From NCBI RefSeq assembly GCF_004303025.1, contig NZ_PJQW01000013.1:29211-93210 (forward strand): DNA of 64,000 nt. Reading direction: 5' to 3'. Made by a program: the position numbers and the translations under genes. Source of the DNA: Flavobacterium sp. J27. GTDB taxonomy: Bacteria > Bacteroidota > Bacteroidia > Flavobacteriales > Flavobacteriaceae. How positions within the stretch are numbered: the stretch's first letter is position 1; each line of letters starts with the position of its first letter. This document shows, in pieces, positions 47,501-56,700 of the stretch. The notes beneath the pieces were generated by a model. That model was not told the origin of the DNA. It was given only the letters and a program-made list of their open reading frames with translations, and did no database searches.

Positions 47501-49136
47501 CAGCAATGGTACTTACACTAGGTTGCGTTATTGTAAATTCTTGCGGTAAAGAAGTATCAGACAAAGTAATTGGCAAAGACAAACTCAAATCAGTTGTCCC
47601 AATATTTTGAATTACAAATGTTTGTATAATATTAGTATTAATTAATGTACTTCCGAAATTGGTATTATCAGTTGAAGAAGGAGTTGTGTCTCCATCAACT
47701 ATGGTTACACCGTTACCAGTAACATTAATTTCTGGTCCAGAAGGTGGCGTTCCACAAAAAACACTAACATCTTGAATATACCAAGGCGATGTAGTAGAAG
47801 AAGACTTTCTAAATCGAATATACACTGTAGAATAAACAGTGTAAGAAGATAAATCAACTGTGCATGATGTAGTTCCTCCACTAGTAGTATTTCCTAAATT
47901 ATAGGTAGCAACAGTAGTAAAAGAACCTGTTTGAGTAGTTGTAGAAACTTCAATAAATAAATCTTTAGCACTAGTATTAGTTGTTCTTCTTAAATCGAAA
48001 GTTAAAGAAGTAGGGTTAGATAAAGAAACAGTTGTTAAGTCTCCATTAGTTGCTCCAAAAACAGCTTCTCCACTAGAATAAGAGATTGAATTATCTAACC
48101 AACCAGATGGTGCACTAGAAAAAGTTGTTTGACTTAAACATGGACCTGTAGTTACTGTTAAAGTAGCTTCTGAAGAAGTTACATTTGTACAAGGAGCTGT
48201 ACCCGATATGAGTACACGGTATAGATAACCATCCATTCCTAAAGTAGTAGCAGGCGTAGTATAACTATTTGAATCTATTCCAATATTTGACCACGTACTA
48301 CCTCCATCAGTAGATACTTGCCATTGATATGAGGTAGCATTAGTAGCTACAACATTAAAAGTAGCTGTTGCTCCTGTAGTAGTAGCTTGATTTGTAGGTT
48401 GTGTTGTTATTGAAACAGGATTAATTATGGTAACTCCTTGTGATACTGAATTAGTAGACCAACAAGACCCATCAAATATTCTTACATAATATGTTCCTGA
48501 GGTCAATGCGGTATAAGAGGTTGTCGTAGGAAAAGAAGTATCTGTTCCCGTAGCATTCGTTTGCCAATAAGCGGTTGCACTTGGTGAAGAATATATTAAA
48601 CTGGAAGAACCACAAGCGGAAGTAACGGAAATAGTACCACTTGGATCTGCTGGGGGCGTACAAGCAGAATAAGTTGTCCATGAAATATCATCAATTTTAA
48701 TTTGTGCTCCAGAAGTTCGCAATTCTAAAACAACATTTCCCGATACATTAATGGGTTGGTTATACGTAACTACAGCATCTGAAGTAGGAGAAACAGTAAT
48801 TGTCGCTCCAATTTGAGATCCGTTTACCCAAACTTGGATACTTCTACTACTAGTTCCAGTAAAGGCACGAACATAAGAAAAATTCAAAACCCCCATTCCG
48901 CCTACATAAGTTGGAGAAGTTATGGTTCCTGAACCACTAGTACATATAGCTTTACCATTTAATGTTTGATCAGTTCTAGCAGCGGTTGCATTCCAAGTTA
49001 CACCATCAGTACCTGTCCATGTTCTTGACAAATAAGTTCCGGTACTTGCTGTTGGAATATTGGAAAAATCTTCTAAACCTTGCGCACACGCAAAATACCC
49101 CATAAAAAGGGTAATTAGTAGTAATCTTAGCTTCAT
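44505..49136 (-). CDS. Giant T9SS surface protein with choice-of-anchor D domain
   Basis: 1543 aa with signal peptide (LLLITLFMGYFACAQ). Beta-sandwich domain at about 20-160; Ig-like/immunoglobulin-type repeats to about 330; a second sandwich to about 465; choice-of-anchor D domain about 467-590 (FVIQNIGTTDLSLSLP); a region with GELIFTGYDGQINGSGAEDE; then from about 865 the same module as the protease at 40282, with LNLIGNPYPSSINAIDF and a terminal T9SS segment (AITRKVIF). No catalytic motif is seen, so adhesion or matrix binding is most likely. Confidence 0.85.
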   Translation of the reverse strand: MKLRLLLITLFMGYFACAQGLEDFSNIPTASTGTYLSRTWTGTDGVTWNATAARTDQTLNGKAICTSGSGTITSPTYVGGMGVLNFSYVRAFTGTSSRSIQVWVNGSQIGATITVSPTSDAVVTYNQPINVSGNVVLELRTSGAQIKIDDISWTTYSACTPPADPSGTISVTSACGSSSLIYSSPSATAYWQTNATGTDTSFPTTTSYTALTSGTYYVRIFDGSCWSTNSVSQGVTIINPVSITTQPTNQATTTGATATFNVVATNATSYQWQVSTDGGSTWSNIGIDSNSYTTPATTLGMDGYLYRVLISGTAPCTNVTSSEATLTVTTGPCLSQTTFSSAPSGWLDNSISYSSGEAVFGATNGDLTTVSLSNPTSLTFDLRRTTNTSAKDLFIEVSTTTQTGSFTTVATYNLGNTTSGGTTSCTVDLSSYTVYSTVYIRFRKSSSTTSPWYIQDVSVFCGTPPSGPEINVTGNGVTIVDGDTTPSSTDNTNFGSTLINTNIIQTFVIQNIGTTDLSLSLPITLSDTSLPQEFTITQPSVSTIAAGGSTFFTVTFNSAVAGLFTNTITITNSDSDESLYNFDILAIASNSATGGTVFRPGELIFTGYDGQINGSGAEDEYLVATLVDILPGTVFSIVNSRYEAGAAAGIRTNKWGGGGDDPSEAPYQAEITYNGSTLIPAGSVLQIVTNGTSNWFGTINVITNNISSSRTSDFSGSVIGGTFLTPNISTSSPDQMYLVQGGFTSDGSIDANQANYYLTGTLLHGLTNRAAWVPLTSACSGSSSTTSSNPRESRLPSALTCFNVESISASAVSGYYENDKEHGIASLYQIINAVADVSNNWTLGTGRYNLNPSNTVVTSAGRTFEIGPSNPSGQWVGDVDTNWFNCANWSGLAVPDANTDVIVTTSATNVARIDYTAAYSDDYSDLATCKNIDILGSKVEIYGSNNNILEVYGDLLLDTTGVLDMDDSNSGTIDGRLLLHGNWTNNIGESAFDEGNGTVVFKGLIDQIINAVTPVGTEIFYNVVLNNNFTTSTSNNLIATGNLNIEPGKIVTVNANDFIQVNNNLTVDGVMNVLNNGSLIQINDLGVNTGDISYERNTTGSTFDYVYWSSPVEGFDTPSTGHVFVWNPIAINTNGGLGTWNYALSTTMESGVGYIMRDVFSNTFNGLPRNGVISTIIQRGNYTGSDYSGTNGITITNLDDNLNLIGNPYPSSINAIDFLAANTNIEGAVRIWTHGISPSTSIQNPFYGSFQANYSINDYIIYNSTGTSSGPGTFNGYIAGGQGFFTIMNDGAATSETVVFNNAIRSRAYDNSQFYRNAATQEKNRIWLDLITETNKSARTLVGYVSGATMGRDRMYDAVAIGSTEASIYSIINDKYLSIQGRFPFNDNDTVPLGINIVKSGLNSIAIFAVDGLFDQQEIYIEDLYSNTIHNLKLAPYNFNSDIGVFNNRFVLRFKDAALSNDIFVNTDENIQLITNQNIEISTLSGANIKSVIVYDILARKIIDKKNINNSKVIIDGLNKNNTTLIVKIELDDKVAITRKVIF

Positions 49137-49209
49137 TGGTTAATAGCTTTAAAGATTTGGTTAATAACAAAATAGCCTTTAAAAGTAGACAAAAATATTT
49201 AATAATACC

Positions 49210-49217
49210 TATTTTTG
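49210..49217 (+). promoter_or_regulatory. -7 box of recX
   Basis: TATTTTTG (TAnnTTTG) 32 bases upstream of the TTG start of recX, in the divergent spacer after the surface protein gene. Confidence 0.5.
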
Positions 49218-49249
49218 TTCAAAATTAACTTTACTAAATCGTTAAGACT

Positions 49250-49729
49250 TTGAATAAAGAAAATAAGGCAAAGCTCTCATTACAAGATATTCTTACTAAA
49301 ATGGAATATTACTGCTCCTATCAAGAAAGGTGTTACAAAGAGGTAGAAGAAAAACTTTTCTCATATCGGGTTACCTCATCTGAAAAAGAAACTATTCTTA
49401 TCTATTTAATCGAAAATAATTATATTAATGAAGAACGTTTTGCAAAAAGCTTTACCAGAGGAAAGCACAACTATAAGCATTGGGGAAAATTGCGAATTAA
49501 AAACGAGTTAAAATTCAGAAATATCTCCTCAAAAATTATCGAATTAGCCTTACAAGAAATTGATGAAGAAAAGTATCTAAATAATTTTAATACTATTGCT
49601 GAGAAACATTGGCATACCATAAAAGAAAGAAAAGGACCTAAAAAAAATAAGAAATTTTCCGATTATTTTCTCCGTAGAGGTTATGAAAGCTATCTTATTT
49701 ATGACAAACTACAAGAGTTAGACAAATAG
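49250..49729 (+). CDS. recX: Regulatory protein RecX
   Basis: 159 aa with a TTG start. Three-helix repeat pattern typical of RecX: CSYQERCYKEVEEKL, YLIENNYINEERFAKSFTRGKHNYKHWGK in two parts, and RKIELALQEID-like segment (SKIIELALQEIDEEKY). Binds RecA filaments and limits recombination. recA is not nearby. Confidence 0.93.
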   Translation: MNKENKAKLSLQDILTKMEYYCSYQERCYKEVEEKLFSYRVTSSEKETILIYLIENNYINEERFAKSFTRGKHNYKHWGKLRIKNELKFRNISSKIIELALQEIDEEKYLNNFNTIAEKHWHTIKERKGPKKNKKFSDYFLRRGYESYLIYDKLQELDK

Positions 49730-49788
49730 CACTTTTTCTTTCTTTACAATCAAAGACCAAAGAAATTAAACAATTATAGCATTAATAG

Positions 49789-49796
49789 TATCTTTG
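49789..49796 (+). promoter_or_regulatory. -7 box of thiL
   Basis: TATCTTTG (TAnnTTTG) 13 bases before the ATG at 49810. Confidence 0.55.
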
Positions 49797-49809
49797 CAAA
49801 AAAAATCAC

Positions 49810-50856
49810 ATGTTAGAAGATAAAAATCAAAAAAAAACAAGCTTAGCTGAATTAGGAGAATTTGGATTAATAGATTATTTAACGAAAAGCATCGCTATTA
49901 ATCAAGAATCTACCATTAAAAGCATTGGAGATGATGCTGCCGTGCTTAATTTCTCAGATAAAAAAGCAGTCATCTCTACCGATTTATTAATCGAAGGTGT
50001 TCATTTTGACTTAGCCTACATGCCATTAAAACATTTAGGTTATAAAGCTGTAGTGGCTAACATTTCAGACATTTGTGCCATGAATGCAAAACCAACTCAA
50101 ATTACAGTTTCTTTAGCCATGTCTAATCGATTTCCTTTAGAAGCTATTGAAGAATTATATGAAGGAATTAAATTAGCCGCTAAAATCTACAATGTAGATA
50201 TTATTGGAGGCGACACTACTTCCTCACAAAAAGGGTTAATTATTAGTATCACAGCTATTGGAGAAGTTGACCTAGATGATGTCGCTTATAGAAATGGTGC
50301 AAAACCAACTAATTTATTAGTAGTAACTGGAGATATAGGTGCTGCCTATATGGGTTTGCAGGTTTTAGAACGTGAAAAACAAGTATTTCAAGTTAATCCA
50401 AACAATCAACCCGATTTAGAACAATATTCGTATTTAATAGAAAGACAATTAAAACCTGAGGCAAGAGCAGACATCAAAGAATTATTAGCCAAACTAGATG
50501 TTAAACCTACCGCTATGATTGATATTTCTGATGGACTATCTTCGGAAATATTACATTTATGCAAACAAAGTAATGTGGGTTGTAATTTATATGAAGAAAA
50601 GATTCCTGCGGATCCTCAATTAATATCAGTTTGTGAAGAATTTAATTTAGACATTACTACAATCGCCCTAAGTGGTGGTGAGGATTATGAATTACTCTTT
50701 ACTATTGAAATGGAAGATTTTGATAAAATTAAAGCCAATCCCAATTTTTCAGTTATCGGTCATATAGTGGAAGAAAAAGAGGGTGTTCATTTAATTACGA
50801 GAGCAAATACCAAAATTCCTTTAAAAGCAAGAGGATGGAATGCTTTAGAAAACTAA
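49810..50856 (+). CDS. thiL: Thiamine-monophosphate kinase
   Basis: 348 aa PurM-like kinase. Motifs: GDDAAVLNF, STDLLIEGVHFDLAYMP, ISDICAMNA, GGDTTSSQKG, MIDISDGLSSE and LSGGEDYELLFT, all lining the nucleotide and metal sites. Makes thiamine diphosphate from thiamine monophosphate with ATP. Confidence 0.96.
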   Translation: MLEDKNQKKTSLAELGEFGLIDYLTKSIAINQESTIKSIGDDAAVLNFSDKKAVISTDLLIEGVHFDLAYMPLKHLGYKAVVANISDICAMNAKPTQITVSLAMSNRFPLEAIEELYEGIKLAAKIYNVDIIGGDTTSSQKGLIISITAIGEVDLDDVAYRNGAKPTNLLVVTGDIGAAYMGLQVLEREKQVFQVNPNNQPDLEQYSYLIERQLKPEARADIKELLAKLDVKPTAMIDISDGLSSEILHLCKQSNVGCNLYEEKIPADPQLISVCEEFNLDITTIALSGGEDYELLFTIEMEDFDKIKANPNFSVIGHIVEEKEGVHLITRANTKIPLKARGWNALEN

Positions 50857-50874
50857 ACTTTAAATATTACACAA

Positions 50875-50912
50875 ATAAAAATCCCAAATTGTATTAATTC
50901 GGGATTTTTTTA
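50875..50912. terminator. Bidirectional terminator between thiL and glyS
   Basis: Hairpin AAAAATCCC / GGGATTTTTTT with an extended AATT stem, between convergent genes. Confidence 0.85.
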
Positions 50913-50931
50913 TTTAGTTATAAAACTATAC

Positions 50932-52476
50932 TTATTTCATTTTCATCAACCAGTTTCTCATAGAAACTTCTCCATTGATAATTTCTCTTAGTTCTGTAAT
51001 AGCAACACGCTGTTGTTCCATAGAATCTCTATAACGAATCGTTACTGTCTTATCTTCTAATGTTTGATGATCCACAGTAATACAAAACGGTGTTCCTAAT
51101 GCATCTTGTCTTCTATATCTTCTTCCTACTGCATCTTTTTCATCATAAGCTACATTGAAATCCCATTTTAAATCTTCAATAATTTCTCTAGCAATTTCTG
51201 GCAAACCATCTTTTTTAACCAATGGTAAAACGGCTGCTTTAGTTGGCGCTAAAACAGAAGGTAAACGCAATACTGTTCTAGTAGAACCATCTTCTAAAGT
51301 TTCTTCTTGTAAAGCAGTAGAAAAAACGGCTAAAAACATACGATCTAAACCAACAGAAGTTTCCACTACATAAGGAACATAACTAGAATTTGTTTCATTA
51401 TCGAAGAATTGTAATTTCTTACCTGAATATTCTTCATGCGCTTTTAAATCAAAATCAGTTCTGGAGTGAATTCCTTCTAATTCTTTAAATCCAAATGGAA
51501 AATTAAACTCAATATCAGCCGCAGCGTTTGCATAATGTGCTAATTTTTCATGATCATGAAAACGGTAATTTTCAGCTCCTAAACCTAACGATTGATGCCA
51601 AGCCAAACGGGTTTGCTTCCAATACTCATACCATTGCATTTCCTCGCCTGGCTTTACAAAAAACTGCATTTCCATTTGTTCAAACTCACGCATTCTGAAA
51701 ATAAATTGTCTTGCTACAATTTCATTACGAAATGCTTTACCCGTTTGCGCAATTCCAAAAGGAATTTTCAATCTTCCTGTTTTTTGTACATTCAAAAAGT
51801 TGACAAAAATTCCTTGAGCTGTTTCTGGTCGTAAATACAAATCCATTGCTGTATCAGCAGAAGCACCTAATTTTGTAGCAAACATCAAATTGAATTGCCT
51901 TACTTCTGTCCAATTTTTAGAACCAGACTCAGGACAAGCAATACCTAATTCTTCAATCAATGCTTTTACATCAGCTAAATCATCATTTTCTAATGAACGA
52001 GCCATACGTTGCAAAATAGCGTTTTTTTGATCCAAATAACCCTTGACACGCTCATTTGTAGTTACAAATTCAGTTTCATTAAAAGCGTCTCCAAAACGAA
52101 CTTTGGCTTTTTCTATTTCTTTCTGCGCTTTTATATTGATTTTTTCAGCATAATCTTCAATTAAAACATCAGCACGATATCTTTTTTTAGAATCTTTATT
52201 ATCAATTAAAGGATCGCTAAAAGCATCTACGTGACCCGATGCTTTCCAAGTAGTAGGATGCATAAAAATTGCAGCATCAATCCCTACAATGTTCTCATGC
52301 ATTTGCACCATTGCTTTCCACCAATACTCACGTATATTTTTCTTTAATTCGACACCATTTTGTGCATAATCATATACTGCACTTAGTCCGTCGTAAATTT
52401 CGCTTGACGGAAAAATAAATCCGTATTCCTTTGCGTGCGAAATTACATTTTTAAATAAGTCATCTTGTTTTGCCAT
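50932..52476 (-). CDS. glyS: Glycine--tRNA ligase (alpha2 type)
   Basis: 514 aa class II synthetase. Motif 2 region FRNEIVARQFIFRMREFEQMEMQFF is split across the catalytic core (GIAQTGKAFRNE, then RMREFEQMEMQFF); motif 3 region VVETSVGLDRMFLA; anticodon-binding domain at the C-terminus. A -7 box TACTTTTG (complement of 52481-52488) ends 4 bases before the ATG, so the mRNA may be leaderless. Confidence 0.96.
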   Translation of the reverse strand: MAKQDDLFKNVISHAKEYGFIFPSSEIYDGLSAVYDYAQNGVELKKNIREYWWKAMVQMHENIVGIDAAIFMHPTTWKASGHVDAFSDPLIDNKDSKKRYRADVLIEDYAEKINIKAQKEIEKAKVRFGDAFNETEFVTTNERVKGYLDQKNAILQRMARSLENDDLADVKALIEELGIACPESGSKNWTEVRQFNLMFATKLGASADTAMDLYLRPETAQGIFVNFLNVQKTGRLKIPFGIAQTGKAFRNEIVARQFIFRMREFEQMEMQFFVKPGEEMQWYEYWKQTRLAWHQSLGLGAENYRFHDHEKLAHYANAAADIEFNFPFGFKELEGIHSRTDFDLKAHEEYSGKKLQFFDNETNSSYVPYVVETSVGLDRMFLAVFSTALQEETLEDGSTRTVLRLPSVLAPTKAAVLPLVKKDGLPEIAREIIEDLKWDFNVAYDEKDAVGRRYRRQDALGTPFCITVDHQTLEDKTVTIRYRDSMEQQRVAITELREIINGEVSMRNWLMKMK

Positions 52477-52480
52477 GTTG

Positions 52481-52488
52481 CAAAAGTA
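52481..52488 (-). promoter_or_regulatory. -7 box of glyS; near-leaderless start
   Basis: TACTTTTG on the leftward strand followed by CAAC and the ATG, the same spacing (4 bases) as at rbfA. Confidence 0.6.
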
Positions 52489-52536
52489 AAAATAGGTTTT
52501 AAATATAGAAAAGATTTTTTGTGAATAATTTGAGTA

Positions 52537-53373
52537 TTATTCATATTCAAAAATAGTTGTGCCAATTTTACAGAAAGAATTGTAAATATTGATAATATAT
52601 TTTCCTTTTATTGTTTTTTCAGCCTCTAAATCAACATATGTACAAACGTCTATATCTTTTTTATTATACATCGTTTCCGTTTTAGCACTGTAAACCAATC
52701 TGATATTGTCTTGTTCTAAAAAAGTATCTTCAACTGAAATAATCTGATTTTTAGGATTCACAACTTGTATATACAAATCTTTATTTCCGTTTCGAACAAA
52801 CTCATTCCCTTCTAATGTGAAACAAACTCTAATTTGCTGAATTCTTCTATTTCTAGATTTAGTATATAAATCAGATAAGATTTTAACACCTCTTACATTC
52901 AAATTAATTGCATTTAGATTTTCATGCTTTACTTTAATATATTTCTTTTTATCAGATTCTAATTGACCTAATAATTTTTTATTGTGAGTAATGGTATTAT
53001 TAATAGCTATTATTTCTTCGGAGTCATCTGCAATTTTAGCTTTTAAAATTGCAATTTTAGCGTCTGTATCTTTGGATTCTTTACCTGAAGAGGTACCTGG
53101 ATTAGGACGATATTCTCTTGAATCAACCAAGGCTTTGTCTATAATTTTCCTTATTTCTGAAGAATCTTCGTTTTTCGTTACAGTAGTTACAGAATCGTAT
53201 TTTCTAAGAATTTCATCAAACTGATTCTGCATTAATCTATTTTCTGTATTAGATTGATCTATTAACTTATCATACTTTACAGAAATATTTCGATATCCAA
53301 AAAACAACAATAATACTAAAAGCACTAAAGCAGTGATAGAAAATTTCACAATTGTTTCCTTTTTGGATATCAT
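52537..53373 (-). CDS. Membrane-anchored coiled-coil protein, unknown function
   Basis: 278 aa. One N-terminal TM (about residues 9-27), then a heptad-rich region (about 30-60 and 100-150) predicted to form a coiled coil, and a C-terminal beta-rich domain (about 165-278; IRVCFTLEGNEF, DVCTYVDLEAE). No family recognised with certainty. Likely inner-membrane anchored with the coiled coil in the periplasm. Confidence 0.75.
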   Translation of the reverse strand: MISKKETIVKFSITALVLLVLLLFFGYRNISVKYDKLIDQSNTENRLMQNQFDEILRKYDSVTTVTKNEDSSEIRKIIDKALVDSREYRPNPGTSSGKESKDTDAKIAILKAKIADDSEEIIAINNTITHNKKLLGQLESDKKKYIKVKHENLNAINLNVRGVKILSDLYTKSRNRRIQQIRVCFTLEGNEFVRNGNKDLYIQVVNPKNQIISVEDTFLEQDNIRLVYSAKTETMYNKKDIDVCTYVDLEAEKTIKGKYIINIYNSFCKIGTTIFEYE

Positions 53374-53434
53374 TAATTTTAATTTTGATTAAATTAACTG
53401 AATTTTAAGTTTCTCTAATTTTATTATCGGTGTA

Positions 53435-54118
53435 ATGCATAAAAATCTGTTAAAGTTATTATTTCCAACACTTTGTTATGGCTGCAAAGACCTTTTATTA
53501 AACAATGAAAAAATAATTTGCTCATCCTGTATTCATGATTTACCCTTAACACATCATCATTTATTAAATACTAATGATACTATGAATAAATTTTATGGCA
53601 TAGTAGATTTGGAATTTGCCTATTCTATGCTGTACTTTCACAAAGAAGGTATTGTTCAAAATTTAATTCATCAATTAAAATATAAAGGAAAACAAGAAAT
53701 TGGAACTTATTTAGGATTGAATTACGCCTTACTTCTAAAAGGATTAAAAGAAAAACATAAAATTGACACCATCATTCCTGTTCCTCTTCACCCTAAAAGA
53801 CTAAAAGAAAGAACCTACAATCAAGTTGAAACATTTTGTATGGCTTTATCCAAAGAATTAGATATTCCATATAACAACAATTTACTTTTTAAAAATGAAT
53901 ACTCTAAAACGCAGACCAAGAAAAATAAATTTGAAAGACAAGTTCGTAATAAAAATTTATTTGAAGTACGAAATGGTTCTGAATTCAAAGGGAAACATTT
54001 TCTCTTAATTGACGATGTGATTACTACTGGAGCAACTTTAGAATCTTGTGCAAAAGCGTTATTAAAAATACCTAAAGCTAAAGTTAGTGTAATCACTATA
54101 GCTTATACGCAATCATAA
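53435..54118 (+). CDS. ComF family phosphoribosyltransferase-like protein
   Basis: 227 aa. An N-terminal zinc-ribbon (CYGC, then CSSC) is followed by a phosphoribosyltransferase-type domain with PVPLHPKRLKERTYNQ and the PRPP-binding loop LLIDDVITTGATLES. ComF proteins take part in DNA uptake in naturally competent bacteria, but orthologues are widespread; role here is inferred by family only. Confidence 0.9.
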   Translation: MHKNLLKLLFPTLCYGCKDLLLNNEKIICSSCIHDLPLTHHHLLNTNDTMNKFYGIVDLEFAYSMLYFHKEGIVQNLIHQLKYKGKQEIGTYLGLNYALLLKGLKEKHKIDTIIPVPLHPKRLKERTYNQVETFCMALSKELDIPYNNNLLFKNEYSKTQTKKNKFERQVRNKNLFEVRNGSEFKGKHFLLIDDVITTGATLESCAKALLKIPKAKVSVITIAYTQS

Positions 54119-54187
54119 AAAAAATTAAAAAATTATGTTTAGACTAAATATAGTTGTTATTTTGTAACGCATTATTTCAAATTATAA

Positions 54188-55798
54188 ATGAAAAACATCT
54201 ATTTTATTATAGTTACGCTAGTTTTAGGTTTGAGTATTTCAATCAGTAGTTGTGCCAAAAGAGGAACAATTAATGGTGGCGCAAAAGATACTATAGCACC
54301 TAAAATCATCTCTAGTAATCCAGAAAACTTCCACACAAATTTTCAGGGAAATGAAATTAAAATCACTTTTAATGAATTAATAAAGGTAAAAAACATTAAT
54401 AAGCAATTAATTATTTCACCACCTTTAAAAAAACAACCTATAATCATTCCGCAAGGTAGTGCCAGTAGATTTATTTCTGTAAAAATACAAGAACCTTTAA
54501 ATCCAAACACAACATATAGCTTTAATTTTGGACAAAGTATAACAGATAATAATGAAGGAAATCCCTATTCTCAATTTAAATACGTTTTTTCGACAGGCAG
54601 TTATATTGACTCCCTTAGTTTGGTTGGAAAAATCAAGGACGCTTACGAAGAAAAACCAGACAACTTCGTTTCTGTTCAATTGTATGATGCTAAAACATTT
54701 AAAGATTCCACAGTATTTAATGAAACCCCTTTATATGTAACAAACACCTTAGATAGTTTAACCTTTTTTGCTTTAGAAAATTTAAAAGCAGGAGATTATA
54801 AAGTGATTGCATTAAAAGACAAAAACAACAATTTTAAATTTGATCCTAAGACAGATAAAATTGGATTTTTAGAACAAACTATTTCTTTACCAAATGATAC
54901 TATTTATGAATTAGAACTTTTTAAAGAAATAACAACTTTTAAAGCAGACAAACCGATTCAACAAACAAACAATAAGCTATTTATGGGTTTTCAAGGTAAT
55001 CCCAAAAATGCAACAATAACAGCTGTTGCAAATAATGAGAATATCCCTTTAAAAATAACTAAATTTCCAGATAAAGGAAAAGATTCTATTCAATTATTCA
55101 TTCCTATTGTAAAAGCAGATTCATTAGTTATAAATATTGAAAACGGTTTGTATTCTAAATCATTTACTACCAAGATAAAAGAGTTAAAAGAAACCGATTC
55201 TCTTTCCATTCAATCTCCTCTAAAAACGCTCAATTTTAGAGATTCTCTTACATTAAAAACAAAAACCCCATTACTTTCTATAGATAAAAGTAAAATTAAA
55301 TTAATAGACAAGGATTCAACATCTTTAGACTTTACTTATACTTATAAAGAGTTTGAACAAGAAATTGTTTTTGATTTCAAAAAAGAAGAAAATCAAAAAT
55401 ACACTATGGAAATACTTCCAAATGCTATTGAAGATTTTTACAACACTAAAAACGACAGTCTTTTATTTTATTTTGATACCAGAGCACTTTCTGATTTTGG
55501 TAATCTGAGAGTACAAGTTAAAAATAGCAATCGTTATCCTTATATTTTAGAGATTTTAACTGATAAAGGAGTTGTTGTTGCCTCACAAAGTAGCTACACA
55601 GATGCTCCAATATTTTTCGAATCTATTGAACCTCGTATTTATACATTAAGAATCATATACGACGACAACAAAAATGGAGTTTGGGATACAGGAAATTATT
55701 TAGAACAAAAACAACCTGAACAAATTATCTATTACTCTAAAAAAATAGATGTAAGAGCCAATTGGGATGTAGAACAAGAATTTTTAATTGGAGAATAA
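54188..55798 (+). CDS. Lipoprotein with Ig-like domain
   Basis: 536 aa with lipobox ISSC (acylated Cys about residue 22) and the common Bacteroidota segment NGGAKDTIAPKI followed by an Ig-like domain with FNFGQSITDNNEGNP (about 30-135). The later part is beta-rich without a known motif. Probably an outer-membrane lipoprotein facing the periplasm or surface. Its stop lies 3 bases from the stop of the convergent C-N hydrolase gene. Confidence 0.83.
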   Translation: MKNIYFIIVTLVLGLSISISSCAKRGTINGGAKDTIAPKIISSNPENFHTNFQGNEIKITFNELIKVKNINKQLIISPPLKKQPIIIPQGSASRFISVKIQEPLNPNTTYSFNFGQSITDNNEGNPYSQFKYVFSTGSYIDSLSLVGKIKDAYEEKPDNFVSVQLYDAKTFKDSTVFNETPLYVTNTLDSLTFFALENLKAGDYKVIALKDKNNNFKFDPKTDKIGFLEQTISLPNDTIYELELFKEITTFKADKPIQQTNNKLFMGFQGNPKNATITAVANNENIPLKITKFPDKGKDSIQLFIPIVKADSLVINIENGLYSKSFTTKIKELKETDSLSIQSPLKTLNFRDSLTLKTKTPLLSIDKSKIKLIDKDSTSLDFTYTYKEFEQEIVFDFKKEENQKYTMEILPNAIEDFYNTKNDSLLFYFDTRALSDFGNLRVQVKNSNRYPYILEILTDKGVVVASQSSYTDAPIFFESIEPRIYTLRIIYDDNKNGVWDTGNYLEQKQPEQIIYYSKKIDVRANWDVEQEFLIGE

Positions 55799-55801
55799 TA
55801 A

Positions 55802-56569
55802 TTAAAACACAAGTTGAAAAGAATCTCTATCGTTCAAAAAATTGAGTTTTTCTCTTGTTTCTAGCATAGTCTCTTTGTGGATTTCGGTTATAAAGAAACC
55901 TTGTTCACTAGTACAATTCATAATTTCATTTCCAAGATAATCAATTACTTGCGAATTCCCTATATATTCTAAATCATTTTCATCTATTCCTATACGATTA
56001 ACCCCAACAGTAAAAACCATATTTTCAATAGCTCTTGCTTTTAATAATGCATTCCATGCATTAATTCTTGGTTTGGGCCAATTAGCCACATATAATAGTA
56101 AATCATATCCCTCTACATTTCTACTAAAAACTGGAAAACGCAAATCATAACAAATCAAAGGGCAAATTTTCCACCCTTTATAATTGATTATTTTTTTACT
56201 TTTACCTTTTGCATATATTTTATCTTCTCCTGCTAGTGAAAATAAATGTCTTTTATCATAAAACTCTAAAGAACCATTAGGAAAAACAAAAACCAAACGA
56301 TTGTAGTAATGTTCATTCTCTTCAATAATTAGACTACCTGTAATTGCTATTTGTTTTTCTTGAGCTGTTTTTCTTAACCATTGTATGCTATCACCATCCA
56401 TTGTTTCAGCCACACCAGAGGGAGTCATAGTAAATCCAGTCGTAAACATTTCAGGCAACACTAAAAGATCAAATGTTTCATCACAGGCATCTAAATATTC
56501 TTTCAAAAACTGCTGGTTTTCTGCTGGTTTTTGCCAAATTAATTTCGTTTGAAAAATAGCTATTTTCAT
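55802..56569 (-). CDS. Carbon-nitrogen hydrolase (omega-amidase type)
   Basis: 255 aa from the ATG at 56569 (MKIAIFQTKL); an upstream start at 56593 is less likely. Nitrilase superfamily triad: Glu in LPEMFTTGF, Lys in FYDKRHLF and Cys in LICYDLRFP. Resembles the YafV/Nit2-like omega-amidases, which hydrolyse 2-oxoglutaramate or 2-oxosuccinamate, acting in metabolite repair. Divergent from the PfkB kinase gene. Confidence 0.9.
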   Translation of the reverse strand: MKIAIFQTKLIWQKPAENQQFLKEYLDACDETFDLLVLPEMFTTGFTMTPSGVAETMDGDSIQWLRKTAQEKQIAITGSLIIEENEHYYNRLVFVFPNGSLEFYDKRHLFSLAGEDKIYAKGKSKKIINYKGWKICPLICYDLRFPVFSRNVEGYDLLLYVANWPKPRINAWNALLKARAIENMVFTVGVNRIGIDENDLEYIGNSQVIDYLGNEIMNCTSEQGFFITEIHKETMLETREKLNFLNDRDSFQLVF

Positions 56570-56669
56570 TTTTTTTGGGATAAAATACGGCATAAAATTA
56601 GGAAAATAAACTAATACTCTTAATTAAGTTTTACTTTATTAAAACCTTTAATGTTTTAAACTAAAGTTT

Positions 56670-56677
56670 TATCTTTG
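56670..56677 (+). promoter_or_regulatory. -7 box of the PfkB kinase gene
   Basis: TATCTTTG (TAnnTTTG) 23 bases upstream of the ATG at 56701. Confidence 0.55.
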
Positions 56678-56700
56678 CAACTTATTTCAAAAAGTATATA

